From: Perkinsus chesapeaki
Taxonomy: Eukaryota; Perkinsozoa; Perkinsida; Perkinsidae
NCBI GenBank assembly: GCA_013115145.1
Contig: JAAPAO010000443.1
Coordinates: forward strand, 1 to 23,095
Direction of reading: 5' to 3'
Length of the DNA: 23,095 bases
Part shown: piece by piece, positions 1-11,112 of the stretch
Position numbering within the stretch: the first letter of the stretch is position 1
How the letters are laid out: every line of letters begins with the position of its first letter
Notes under the pieces: generated by a model
Database searches by the model: none
What the model was told of the DNA's origin: nothing
What the model saw: the letters and a program-made list of their open reading frames with translations, nothing else
Made by a program: the position numbers and the translations under genes

Positions 1-22
1 AATCTTCTCATCTTTCTAACAG

Positions 23-458
23 AAGGCTTACGTGGAATGTCGTATGATTGATAAATCATCAATGATAATGGCAGCTATAATTTATATTATCTTTATTTCC
101 AATCTTTTCATGAATATTCAGGTAGTTTTTAGTCTACGGAGGCTTACATCAGCGCGTATTCTATTACCGCTCGCCTTATTGGCTCTGTGGATCGATTTAT
201 ATGAGCCGGAGTTATCCCTGCCGGTTTTTATTCATTAAATTTTCAGTAAGCAAACATGCTATTGGTGCCCTCCCGAGTAAGCAGCTGTGGTTGTGGACGA
301 TCTTGTTTCAGACAAGTTGCTTGGAACCGATTCACGTAGTTTCAGATATAATCGTACTCGCATTTCGTGTGTACGCATTGTCGGAGTGCACGTCCGCTCT
401 TGCTCGTCTGGACCACGCGTGGTTTTGCTCACTTCGATTTTTTCATGGTCAAAAGTGA
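23..458 (+). CDS. Possible 3' exons of a membrane protein, partial at left edge
   Basis: Two phase-compatible exons can be proposed. The first, 23-121, follows the acceptor ttctaacag and ends at CAG/gtagtt. The second, 285-458, follows gagtaagcag and ends at a TGA. Together they would encode about 90 residues, with a strongly hydrophobic segment in the first exon (around IIYIIFISNLF) and another in the second (around DIIVLAFRVYAL). That is all I can see: no family is recognised, the 5' part lies outside the window, and the ORF could also be read straight through to a stop near 238. The next supported gene converges on it from the minus strand, which fits a gene ending here. Both exons could still be chance open frames. 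Confidence 0.28.
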
Positions 459-1013
459 ACGGGCTGTAGTGAGGCCCGGAATAGATAGGCAGAGTCGTGG
501 TTAGAGTCCTATCTCTATTTCATTAGTCTTCTTTTCAAACCTCAACCGCCATGCGTTCAGTTAGGGGTGACAAAGCAACACATACATGCTTTTAGCTCTC
601 CTATAGTTTGAGTACAAGTGGAATACAGCGATATCACGGCGCATTCTGATAAACGATCATACCCCAAAATTCCATTTTTCCGAGGTTCCACTGAATTCAA
701 ACTTGATCGCGTTTTCAATCACGATGAGCTGCGAGTTCTTCAAGTTTCACCACTTCTTTTTTCGTTGAACTAAGTTGCTACGTGAGTCTTTGGAGTCTTC
801 GTAGTGCTGCTTTATACCGTTGCATGGGATGTGGCAATCGGTTTTCTATTTCAGTCACCATTCCGTATAGAAAGTCAGCCAATGAGAATATATTCACCGC
901 CAAGCTTCGGCTTCAATGACTACATTTAACCAAACCAAGCCGATAATCGCGAAACTTGTTTCCTTTCAAGTCATGAATAAACACACCCTGCCATAGAATC
1001 GTTTAATAAAAAG
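459..1013. other. Intergenic stretch between convergent genes
   Basis: About 550 bases with no convincing reading frame, repeat or RNA gene. On the minus strand, ATTAAA follows shortly after the TGA at 1014-1016 and could serve as the polyadenylation signal of the neighbouring gene. Confidence 0.5.
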
Positions 1014-1553
1014 TCAGCCGTCGATTGGATCATTCTTTTGCAGCTTGTTGTAGTCAAACTCGTACACCTCTTGCATCTGAAGTGACAATCTTGATTGAAT
1101 CAATTCTCGGCTCTATCAGTAAATCCCCTCTTAGTGGAACTTCAAACTCACCGGAGAGCTCACCTCCCAAGCTGATAGCTTTTCGATATTCAGCAACTTT
1201 TTGATCAATTTCTCGCACTCTTCGTCCTCCAAAGCGATTGAACCTACCAGCAGCTCATTCCTACGGAGTGCTCCTAAAGCGATATATTGATAACCATGAC
1301 CAATAGGCAATGACAAGCACCAAGAGGAACATCGAACGTCTTCTAACTTTTATTTATCATTTCACTAGTAACAGAAACTTTATAACTTTTCAGTAGTAGT
1401 TGGTAATTTCCTATCAAACTTGCTATTATATCTTTTCCTTCGTCGTCATCTATCTTTCCCATCGAGCCCACCTAGCATCTTGTGCTTGAACTGCAGAATG
1501 ACGTTCAGATCAGCTGTGGTGTTCCTGGCGTGACGGGAGGGATACCTCACCAT
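1014..1553 (-). CDS. Small unknown protein, three exons
   Basis: Three minus-strand exons join in phase: 1553-1472, 1273-1164 and 1076-1014. The junctions are CTAG/gtgggc, tttag/GA, GAG/gtgagc and ttcag/ATG. If the ATG at 1553 is the start, the product is 84 residues. It opens MVRYPSRHARNTTADLNVIL, continues with an acidic, leucine/lysine-rich helical stretch (EDEECEKLIKKLLNIEKL) and ends FDYNKLQKNDPIDG. I do not recognise the family. An upstream exon is possible: an acceptor-like tttctag lies just before GGAATG, and a frame reading LALNKLF lies around 1580-1615, so the start is the weakest part. It lies downstream of sideroflexin on the same strand, but nothing shows shared transcription. 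The matching phases of two introns are the main support. Confidence 0.5.
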
Positions 1554-1993
1554 TCCACTAGAAAACTGCGTTTAAGTTCTCCCATACTTTTCAAACAACT
1601 TGTTCAAAGCAAGGCGAGTGAATCACTCGAAGTGCTATAATGATTTATTAACAAACAGTGTTTTGAGCCTATCCATTCCGGCGCACAATGGACTCACAAT
1701 CTTCAAAAATTTATTCTGGATCATTTGACTCAAGTGAGAGCCACTGATCCATGGGTGGGGATTGTAATTCGCAGGGGCCTCTCGAAGAGAGAGTTCTCCG
1801 GCCCGCCTTAATATCAAATAAAAATTGTTTAAGCTTTTACCAGGCCAATCAGGCATTGATCCACATTCGTTCAACGAACTTCGACTATTCCGAGGACCGT
1901 CAGACCGAGTGTGATGTATATTAACGAAAACGCGAGTCCTTCCGTAAGAAACCGTTTCGTCTCTGAAATTCTTTACAGTGCGTAAAGATACCA
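1554..1993. other. Spacer between the small unknown gene and sideroflexin
   Basis: A 119-codon minus-strand frame (1994-1635) crosses this stretch and starts in the 3' end of sideroflexin. It has no recognisable motif and is probably chance, but a short 5' exon of the downstream gene could hide here. No repeats are seen. Confidence 0.35.
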
Positions 1994-4826
1994 TCAGAGG
2001 CCTTTATTGTACTCCAGGTCACCATGTCCCTGCAGTTCGGGCTCGAGTGATTCCTCCGAGATGATACCTGTCTGAGGAAATGCAGCGATGCTGGCTGGCA
2101 GACCGAAACCGAATGATAGGAGAAGAACCTGAAATATAAAGAAGTACCAGAGATAAACATGACATGCCCCCAGCACTTCAGAGTCTGAATTTCAGACCCA
2201 CTATTCTCGGGCCCTAGGAAATGGATTCGGTTTTTGTTTTTTCTCCAGTGTCACTGGACCCGTGACATTTACGAAATCTCCATTGTATCTTCTCCTCAGC
2301 ATTAAGAACACATTCCTGCGAGGTTAGAAGATTTTCTGGTCACTTAGCGGTTCGTACACAACCGTTTCATGCATGGTATGTTCCATCAAAAATTATTCCG
2401 TAAGGAGACTTTCTGACTTTCCGAGTAACACATTTCTGAGGGCCTAGAAGACCCTCTGATGATCTAACAAGATAAAGCAAAAACAGTGCACTCAAAAAAT
2501 ATAATTAAAACGCTACGAACCAAGTTCTCAGATGAAGGTTCGTTAATTCGCAAATCAATCGAATTGCGATATATTCAGAACTTGACTGACAGATGAACCC
2601 CTGCAGTCCGGGAGATCTCGCCAAATGGTGCGCAATCTCACCGTTGTGGATATCGGCAATGCCAGACTCGGATACGCCATGCACATTTTCTGAATCGGCG
2701 GAAGTGTCATAAACGCTGGTGACACCCCAAAGACGGGGAACTGCAGTAAAACGCGAGAAGCCACAACCTAAAATGAGTAAATTATTCCAGTTTCGGAATT
2801 TTTCGAACCTTTACCTCCTTCAGGGCTTTCTTAGCTGCCAGTCTGCTTGTGCCCACTTCCTCGTTTGTTCCCTTCTTGAAAACGGTTATACCAGTGTCGA
2901 GCTCCGAATGGCGCATAATAAAACAGTTAGCAGATGAAGCCACCTGAGCGAGACACTTCACCAAGTCATCGCTGAGCGCCTACTTACCATTGAAGCTGGC
3001 AAACCTACCCAGCGAAGTACGACCGTCGCTCGAGCGGGAGGCAAACGCTTTTTGACAACCTGCACAATGAAATGTGGATGGAGACGATCATATAGTACGA
3101 AACAGCGCATGACAAAGAGTACTGTGCGTCTAAATTTATAAACCAAATTCGAAGAGATGTCATAATTCAACGAGTTTGGGAAGATTCTTTAAGAAATTTA
3201 TATAGAACATGTTCAGTAAAATGAAAATATGAGGACGGCCAGCCGACATTCCGATGTTCCACGAGTCAGATACAAGTTGTCGGGAATCGACAAATCTGAC
3301 AGTTCTGCTTGATGACGCTAAGTAAGTCCATGCCTTTAATTACATACCACGTTGAAGGCCACTCACCAGAAGTTGCAAAATCACTACCAATCAACTCCGA
3401 AAATGGAATCGGTGATCGCTACACCGCGCGAATCTTTCGAGTGCGCACGACGGCTTTCCGAACAGCTTACCGTCGACAATCCGTATGCAATCGCGATGGC
3501 ACTTGTCACCGCGGCGAGATAACTTTTCGTCAAGGTTGCGTCGTCCACGGGAGAGGAAGCATTTCTGTTGAAGTAGTTCACAAAGGCATTCTGCGATTGA
3601 TTGATCCAGTGCCTGTGACGCAGGTTCCATCCCCGCAAGCGACGTTTTTACCAGAATATTATTGCTGGCGTCGATTTGGCCATAACCGCGCCAACACATA
3701 CGGGACCGTTGAAAGGGACGTAACCGCTCATACGGAACGGCTGCGGTATCATCTCGCCAGTGTCCGGATGAATCTGAAAACCGGCAGATTTCACGCATGG
3801 TCTCTATAGCGCCCACACACTCGCCAGATGAGGAAGGCTGTGAAATCTAGTCATTCAACATTTGCATTTTATGCGATTCGATCGAAGACGAAACTCTGTG
3901 TTGAGTCAAGAATGTTGAGATATAATATATACCTGAATCCGCCACGACCCGTACCGTTTGAACCCTATTTGCACATCTGCAGAAAAATGTGCAAAATTTT
4001 CCCGGAAAAATTTAGCAAAGTTTCAGTTTAAAGCTGATTAACAGAAAATATAAGCAATATCTGGGAAAATGGAGAAATTTCCTGTTTTCTTTTGACTCAC
4101 CGCGGACTCCTTGAGTTTTCGAGCCTTCCAAAGCTCCTCGTCGGTGAGCTTACTCGTACCGTTATGAAAGTCATGTAATGCACTGCGAGCATCGTAGATC
4201 TCCTTTTGGCTGAGGAAAAGTCGGTATGAAATTAAATAGAGTTAATGAGCATTTAATAATCTGAACAACACCAATAAGACACCAATCGACATGGAGTGTA
4301 ATTATATCCATTTAATGAGAGGAAATATCCGATGGGGAAGATAATAAATTAGAAGAAAACCTTATATGGATTCAACGACAGATGATAACCTTTATAAATG
4401 TACAGGAAAACTATTGCCGAGGATAATACTCCAGAGTTTTCCTCTAGAAATCCTTCTCCGGCGAAATTCCTTTTTTTCACTCCGGCGAATTCCACCTCTC
4501 TTTTCCCAATCTTCCCGTCGAATCACGTACATGTCTTATATGGATTAAACAACTAATGAAAGCCTTGGCAACTTCACAGGAAATTATTGCCATCCGCTTT
4601 GTTTAGGGACTTTTCCCGTGTTCCTCAACCCCGTCGCTTGTATTTCCGCACAGAATTGCCTTTGACCAAAATTTTCCCATTATTCGAAAAATTCCGGAAT
4701 TTTTCCGATTTTCCCTCACCTGTGTAACAAGTTGGTCGGGTCGCACTGATCGAGCATCTTTCTGAATCGTCCCCAGTACGTTGTCTGATCGTAGCGATCA
4801 TCAGTCAACGAAAACGGCGGAACCAT
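1994..4826 (-). CDS. SFXN: Sideroflexin (mitochondrial amino-acid transporter family), 8 exons
   Basis: Sideroflexins are multi-pass inner mitochondrial membrane proteins. Human SFXN1 carries serine for one-carbon metabolism. Eight exons join with correct phase and GT-AG borders: 4826-4720, 4209-4101, 3773-3652, 3612-3471, 3059-2988, 2943-2815, 2767-2642 and 2128-1994, giving 313 residues against about 320 usual. Family landmarks appear in order: YDQTTYWGRF near residue 12, LTDEELWKAR near 57, the signature HPDTGE at 74-79, WHWINQSQNAFVNYFNRN from 113, ANCFIMRHSEL near 189, ASRV near 230, FPQ near 287, and the terminal YNKGL. The start ATG sits in AAAACATGG. Introns are 510, 327, 39, 411, 44, 47 and 513 nt. 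I see no frameshift and no lost signature. The substrate in this organism is inferred from the family. Confidence 0.97.
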
Positions 4827-5535
4827 GTTTTGGGATTCTTTCGTGGACATTTAAAAAATGCGCCTTCACGGGCGTCGAGCTATTAAGGTCGCATATCAAG
4901 AACTATACAGTCAACTATACTAATCGATTCCTCTTGTCAAATAGCTATAGTCCCCAAGGTCCCACTCTAGTTTGATGATTTATACGTCAGATATTAAAAT
5001 TTTAGCGACTTGCCCAACAGAAGCGAACGCACTGTACGCTCTAGAGCGATGAAGTTAATGTAGGTAAACAACAGCACGAAAATCACATTTAATGTTCTTC
5101 CCTCCACTAGAAAACAACGCTCCCTGCTGACCCAGCAAAACCTTATAGCTAATGATTGAGAATATCGATCATATCAATATATTATTATATATTATTATAC
5201 AGCTGCTTCTAAAAACCTAAAATGCACAATAGTTGCAAACTCGAGACGTTCGGAATTTTCGGGCTTCTAAATATTGCCGTAAATTTCTGCTACTTTTAAA
5301 CGCTACTTGCTATTCAGAATAGCCTATTCTCAGCCTAACTTTCTCTGTTTTTCCCGTATATTTTCAAAGTGCTTCAATCTCGGCTACTTTTCCTCAACTC
5401 GCTTCCATTTCTCATGATAGAAAGATCGTTGAATCTTTCCTGATAGGCACATTTAAACCCAAACCAACTGTGAAGTGAAACGCATCATAGAGCAGCTTTC
5501 CAAATGGGACAATTCACACAAAGAAATAAAAATAA
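4827..5535. other. Intergenic region upstream of sideroflexin
   Basis: About 700 bases between the sideroflexin start and the end of the CSC1-like gene. It must hold the sideroflexin promoter, but no clear element can be named. A short AT tract (attattatatattattata) lies around 5180-5200. No coding frame or RNA gene is supported. Confidence 0.5.
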
Positions 5536-7932
5536 TTACATCTTATCGTCGATAGTAGCAGAACCAATAGTAGTAGGCTCTCCCGGGCTGACAACTGCCC
5601 CTTGAGAAGCCGCTCGATTAGGCGTCAACTTTCCTTCTTCGATCGACTTTATGTCATCCCCGGGAAGCTCTCGGATATCCTCCGAAACATCGGGCTCGAT
5701 ACTCTTGTATCTCATAGCGGTTGGGTTGTAGCACCCCTGCCAAGCTTCCGAGTTGAAACCAAGCGACTGTCTTTCCTTGTCGATCGAAGCACAAGATTTC
5801 GCGGGCAGATACGCCGCCGCCAGAAAGTGCCTTTGCTCGAGGTAAATCCAAAATAGAATAGTACCAATAAAAAGAGGAAACATCAGCGGTGATACGACAG
5901 CACCACCTTTAATTGCGAGAACTGCAAGTACGGTAAACTCGGCGATGATCGAACAGGCAATGATGAAGCGAATTGCTCTGGACCAGAGCTGTCCGCCGGT
6001 ATCCTCACTGGGGTCATATACGCAAGCGTACTCGATTTTATAGACGATTGCGAAGGAGAAGAATGCGAAGGCCATCACGAAGCTGGTTATAGGAGACATG
6101 ACAGAATACACAAATAATATCATAAAGAACAGCATCACGGTCGATACCAACTTCGGTGATTCCAGGACTTTCGGGGCGCTCAGTGGGCTCAGGCCCAGCC
6201 AGGGACGACTACGTTCCTTCTCGGACAGATTAGGACCGAGCCAGCGCCTGAGGAGGGCGGTGGCAGCCGGGACGACGCGGATGAGTTCAAGTCCAAGGTC
6301 GAGGCCGATCTGGACGAATACAAAAGATATGAAATAGTTCGATTGCTGGGGGAGGTTTGTAGCAAGAATCGTTTGGATGGTCTCGAGAGGGCTCTCGGTG
6401 AGATCCTTAAGACTTGCTAACAAACTGCTGGCGATGGCACTTACAAAGAAGGTCTGGATTATGTAGAACAGAGCGAGCTTGCCGAAGAGGGAGGCATTCA
6501 ATGTCGCCAAAGAGATGTGACCTTCCCATTTCGAGAAAATCAATAGGAAAACCGGCAGAAGGGCGTTCAAGATCGACAATGCGATCGGTGAGATTTGCTG
6601 CAATAAAATATCCATCGGAGGCCATGCTTCTGCCGCATCCGCAAGAAATGGCAATTCTTGCTTAAGAAAAGATACCTTCGAAATAGACGCTACAAACGCC
6701 ACCGGAATCGTCCAAAATATACACAGTGCGATCGTCGCCGACAGAGATACCAGTAGACCGAGTTGCTGATGAAGATGGGGCATGCCAACATTCGACCAGT
6801 AAACCTGTTCCGGGATGGGGGTCGGCTCCGGACAGAGCTTGAACGGTTCTTCATGAAGCAGCATCTGAAGGGCCGCCATTGTAGACTGCAGCGACCGATA
6901 TGTGACAAAGGCAGCTGAGCGCACTCGGAAAGATTTTCTCGAGGTTAGCTTGTTCAACGGTATAAGCGGCACTAAACGAGACACATCCGAGATTTCAAAG
7001 CCTTTCTGAGGTTCCCCCTCATCCGCGGCCTCCTGGAACTCCTCAGCTTCTTCGATCGTCTTCGAAATACTATCATTTAATAAGGCAAGCTCTGTCTCTA
7101 GCTTCGTGATGGAGTCAACTTTCTCTTTGGAGCACAGTGAAACTCGACTCTCCTGTCTAACGCCTTTGCACTGGAGGACGTTGTAAGCGTGCTCCAGCGC
7201 GGGGACGACTTCCTCCCTTTGTTCAACTTGTTTCTCGAGCTCATCAACATCGAGCGCCACACGGACGTCGGCGATCTGGCCAGGCGAAATACACTCTAGA
7301 TACTCTCGAAGCCTCTCATTAGACCGAAGAGCCTCGGGAATGCACCGGATGAAGACGGCATAGTTAGAGACAACATCGCGGGACATGAATTCGTGCCGTT
7401 TGCGAAGATACCAGGAGAACTCTTTGTAGATTAAATAAAGAGTGGAGGGAAATATGATATAGGAAGCAATTAAAGTCGCCCACATTGCTGCACTGCCTGT
7501 CGGCAAATGACCCAAACTCCACCGGGCCAGCTCGTCCTCCGCGGAGGTCTCCTCCCCCATGTACTTGTAGACAGGGATTAGATAGATTGCATTCAGACAA
7601 CTGACAAGAGCCACTTTTGTGCCCATTCTCAGCAATCTTATAAATGCCACAGAATCGAGGCCGGCGTCGACGAAGAGCTCATCATCGGTGATCTTGAAGG
7701 CACCGGGAATCCATTGACCGAATTTGGGGTAATCTCTCGAGGACAGCAGACATTGTAGTTGTGCAATATATTTTCGAGGTTGGTAGAGCTTTGGTAGGCG
7801 TGATCGAAGTACGGTGTATACCAGAACCAGGACCGCAAAGATACCGATGTAGAGAGCGAAGGATAATAGAACGGCCTCACCGCCGACTTGATCTGTTTCG
7901 GGCGAAGGGGTCGGGGTAGGGGTGGAGGACAT
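5536..7932 (-). CDS. CSC1: CSC1/OSCA/TMEM63-family osmosensitive cation channel
   Basis: A single uninterrupted frame of 798 residues from the ATG at 7932. An upstream in-frame TTG is ignored. The family (RSN1_TM, PHM7_cyto and RSN1_7TM domains) forms mechanically or osmotically gated cation channels in eukaryotic membranes. Visible here are an N-terminal Thr/Pro-rich tail, TM1 (about 19-42), the following RLPKLYQPRK motif, and two more membrane segments (about 95-125 and 145-170). NYAVFIRCIPEALRSNERLR then opens a cytosolic domain of roughly 200 residues with charged helices (EELEKQVEQREE-like region). A block of hydrophobic helices follows from about 390 to 700, and then an acidic tail ending in DDKM. 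Lack of introns contrasts with the flanking sideroflexin and carrier genes. It is divergently arranged with the carrier gene. Ion selectivity cannot be read from sequence. Confidence 0.95.
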   Translation of the reverse strand: MSSTPTPTPSPETDQVGGEAVLLSFALYIGIFAVLVLVYTVLRSRLPKLYQPRKYIAQLQCLLSSRDYPKFGQWIPGAFKITDDELFVDAGLDSVAFIRLLRMGTKVALVSCLNAIYLIPVYKYMGEETSAEDELARWSLGHLPTGSAAMWATLIASYIIFPSTLYLIYKEFSWYLRKRHEFMSRDVVSNYAVFIRCIPEALRSNERLREYLECISPGQIADVRVALDVDELEKQVEQREEVVPALEHAYNVLQCKGVRQESRVSLCSKEKVDSITKLETELALLNDSISKTIEEAEEFQEAADEGEPQKGFEISDVSRLVPLIPLNKLTSRKSFRVRSAAFVTYRSLQSTMAALQMLLHEEPFKLCPEPTPIPEQVYWSNVGMPHLHQQLGLLVSLSATIALCIFWTIPVAFVASISKVSFLKQELPFLADAAEAWPPMDILLQQISPIALSILNALLPVFLLIFSKWEGHISLATLNASLFGKLALFYIIQTFFVSAIASSLLASLKDLTESPLETIQTILATNLPQQSNYFISFVFVQIGLDLGLELIRVVPAATALLRRWLGPNLSEKERSRPWLGLSPLSAPKVLESPKLVSTVMLFFMILFVYSVMSPITSFVMAFAFFSFAIVYKIEYACVYDPSEDTGGQLWSRAIRFIIACSIIAEFTVLAVLAIKGGAVVSPLMFPLFIGTILFWIYLEQRHFLAAAYLPAKSCASIDKERQSLGFNSEAWQGCYNPTAMRYKSIEPDVSEDIRELPGDDIKSIEEGKLTPNRAASQGAVVSPGEPTTIGSATIDDKM

Positions 7933-8428
7933 GTCCTCAAAGAAAAGGGAAATCAAACTAGGATGGCTTACTCAGTCTGAGTCTTACTAATATGACTATA
8001 AAGAAATAAGCAACTAACATTGACTTGATAAGAAATATTAAAAAAATAGGAAGCCTCCTCCGTAAAAATTCTAATCTTGAATTGATTATGATACACGTCT
8101 TGCTCACGTCTTTAAACATCTTCGCTGACACAATAGTGCTGTACATCTGCACAAGGCTAATGGGGGCCGAAGGTAATCCTAGCAGTTGGCAGTTTGGCGA
8201 GACAATCTTGAAATCTTGCTATCTTGTTCTTTCTCAACTTTTTTAGTGTATATATTTCGGGGAAATATCTTTCAAGTTGAAAAGGGTTAGCGGGAGAACT
8301 AAAAGAATGAGTTATTCTGGAACTGGTTCCGTGAACACGATTTCCCCAGAACCAGTACCACAGCCGGTTCTGAGTTTCAAAACAATTTTATTGAACGACC
8401 CCATTTTTTCAGTCTCATTTTATCTGCT
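7933..8428. promoter_or_regulatory. Shared 5' region of two divergent genes
   Basis: The CSC1-like gene (start 7932, minus) and the mitochondrial carrier (start 8429, plus) diverge from this 496-bp interval, so both promoters should lie here. The carrier ATG is preceded by a pyrimidine-rich ccattttttcag at 8401-8412. That could be the acceptor of a 5'UTR intron or a spliced-leader addition site. Copies of a GAACC/GGTTC element repeat around 8318-8372. No core promoter element can be identified by eye. Confidence 0.4.
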
Positions 8429-11112
8429 ATGTCAACCAGCCATCACATGAAGTCGTCACTGGTCGACACGAGGAACCTATCAAATGCTATTTTGGCGAGC
8501 AGCGGGGCAATCGCCGGTGCGACTGCTAAAACTGTTGTGGCCCCGCTGGAGCGAGTTAAAATATTGTACTATCGCTTGGGGGTGATGGGGAGGATTACTA
8601 AAGTTATCGATAATCCATTTGGTGGTAATGTTGCCAAGAAGTGTGCCACCTCGTGGGCCGGTAGATTTTTGCTGAGAACGGCAGTCGGGTAGGTAGACCA
8701 CAGTTATTAACAGTTCTGGAATTCTCTGGGCCCAATCGAGCAGCACAGGAAGGGTATTCGACAGATATCCGGCATCAACTTGAAAAACCAGTTCTGTGCA
8801 ATATAGCGTATTGCGTAAGTTTATTAAGTGTTAGGCTGCTGAACATTGACGCATGAATGTTTGCGTGGGATGCTACCAGCATCCTGCTAGTATCTTTGTG
8901 ATTGTTACAGTTCCTCGCTTATATTGAGGAACCACACCATTTTCACGTCAGTTTGAAAGAGTACTTGAATTTCAAAAATGAACGGTGTTCAATTTAAATC
9001 GACAAGATTTAATCTCAAGTTCCCAAGTTAGAATTGATAGTGAGGAACTATATAGTAGCTGTGATCTTAGTTTTCGGAGTGTCGAGATTACTTCTTGTTT
9101 ATGTCGTTAATTTAAAGAGTACCTTTCCAGTTCCACATAAGCTTGTGAATGCATATAACGATATGTGCTCTGAGGCAAAATATCTACACAGGTAGAGAGA
9201 AAAAGTAACAAAGTTACGACGGTAGAATTGGTTTTTCGGAGGGGAACTTGGGAGGGGAGGCACTGCCTGTCTGACAAATACGGTGTCTGAGATTTCCCCA
9301 CGTAGAAGATTTCTAGTAAGGATCTCCATAGAACCCTCTCTTGTAGAATCGGGACTCGAAGCTTCGAGCCCAATTGGTCGGGGATGGTTATTTAGAGGAT
9401 TACAATTCCGCCAGGTTCCAAGCGAGTCGGAGTATCCAATACAATTGGACCAACGTGTGGCGCATGTTGGTAACAATACAGAAGGCTGATGGCATCACAG
9501 GTGGACTCAGGGTGGCTAGTTTGGGGTCTAAAGACTGTTACAGCGCGATGAATGGAGCTATGCCGAGATTAAAAATGAGGTTGCGGATCGAGGGAAATGC
9601 TAAATGTTTGTCTCCCCAATTAATAAGATTAAATTAAATCGGGTCAACGTTTAATGTGGCTCCTGGTTATCAAGTAATTGGAACGGTTAAGCTCTCATCT
9701 TTCCGTTCAGGTTTATGGAAAGGTCACGTAGCCACACTTATTCGTATTATGCCTTATTCTGCTACAAATTTCACAGTTTTTGAAAGACTCAATCGCAGGT
9801 TGCAAGGTAGGTTTATCAGGCCAGGTGGTGCCACCCCAGGGTGTAGACTTGATATTAATATTCGAGTGCGGTCTCATAGTACCAGTTTGTACTTCGCGAC
9901 GACTTCTTCGCAATACACTTGTTCCAGACAAACTATTCCAAATGTTTCCAAACGAGTGTACCGCGGTTTTTGTAGGGTATCAGTGAACCGACCAGTATGA
10001 ACCTGATGCTATCAGGGCTGGGCTAGTCAACCGGCCAGGCAGTGCACTACCGCTAGCTGGTCACCGATATGTTGTTCAGCGCTTAAGCCATCAACTTAAG
10101 AAGCACGGCGGTTTGGGTTCGTTGACAGAGAGAGATATTTCGCTTCTCTGCTCTGTCGCATGCGAACTAGCTCCACTGGAGTTAGGACACATGCCCTCCG
10201 TGCTACTCACAAAATTTAGCGCCCCATGTTGGCAAGAATTGTGATGACAGTAGGAATGCGCACGAAACATGCATGAGCGGAAATTTGTAAGAAAAGCCTA
10301 TCAACCATGGAGTAAACACAAAGGGAATATACCGGAATTCCGACAAGTACTCTTATAATGAGAGTTATTCTTTCCGTAAGCGCTCATACCGAGCACGGTC
10401 AACCTTCAGATTCTCCTTACATAAGCCAACACATACCGGCGATGCTAATACGTTTCTTCAGTGGAAGTGTTTCTGGTGCAGCAGCGATATGTGTCAGTTA
10501 TCCTGCCGATGTGAGTTATCCAGTCCTCCACAAAGCCGTTCGAAAATCTGCGATACTGCGTCTGCTGGACTGTCTCGCATAGGTGCTTCGTTCTCGGTTG
10601 GCTGCAGACGTAGAAGGTCATTATTCATCTTATACTCGAGCTGTTAAATATATTCTCAGTAATGCATGCAGCGTTTCTACATTGAACGTCTTTCAGATAC
10701 AGAAGGCGTCCTCGGATATTACTCAGGCATGCGAGCTTCTCTAATTGGAATTCTCCCATACGCGGGAACCTCTTTCATGTGTTTTGAAACCCTTAAAAGT
10801 TACTTGATGCAAAACAAGGAGCATTGGTCAACCTTCGACAAACTAGCTTGTGGTGCGATTTCCGGACTGGTGGCGCAGACGTTAACATACCCTCTAGAAG
10901 TTGTACGCCGGCGATTACAAGTTCATGGCAAAGATGCGTTCGGGAGTCTCGGTATACTGGAGTCCATGCTTTACGTTGCTCGGACAGAAGGCGTCCGAAA
11001 TGGCTTATATAAGGGAGTGACTATGAACTGGTTTAAAGGACCGCTCGCTGTTGCTATTAGTTTCACAGTCAATGATTGTATTAAAGAGTTAATGGCTGAA
11101 AAACAGGACTGA
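8429..11112 (+). CDS. SLC25A42: Mitochondrial carrier, SLC25A42/Leu5-like (CoA/adenine nucleotide transporter), 6 exons
   Basis: Six exons join in phase: 8429-8565, 9415-9500, 9711-9806, 10410-10510, 10583-10658 and 10697-11112. They give 303 residues, the normal size of a three-repeat SLC25 carrier. Each repeat has its signature: APLERVK (38-44), YPADVLRSR (137-145) and YPLEVVRRR (230-238). Characteristic positions of the SLC25A42/SLC25A16/Leu5 branch include AGATAKTVVAPLERVKI, IPY-type loops (RIMPYSATNF, GILPYAGTSF) and near the end GLYKGVTMNWFKGPLAVAIS. Characterised members exchange CoA, ADP or PAP across the inner mitochondrial membrane; the substrate here is inferred. Introns are 849, 210, 603, 72 and 38 nt. 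The 38-nt intron (gtaatg...tttcag) is needed to keep frame. The nearest relative could also be a general SLC25 CoA carrier. Confidence 0.96.

Noticed and set aside
3309-3816. Long overlapping frames on both strands (166, 141 and 84 codons)
   Set aside because: They are shadows of sideroflexin exons 3 and 4 read in other frames or through introns. Only the spliced minus-strand reading has homology.
9099-9476. 125-codon minus frame in the first carrier intron
   Set aside because: No recognisable family, overlaps carrier exon 2 on the other strand, and shows no splice or start context.
9656-10000. Continuous 114-codon plus frame containing carrier exon 3
   Set aside because: Only 9711-9806 matches the carrier family. 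The rest reads through introns, and the phase-correct junctions at 9806/10410 are better supported.
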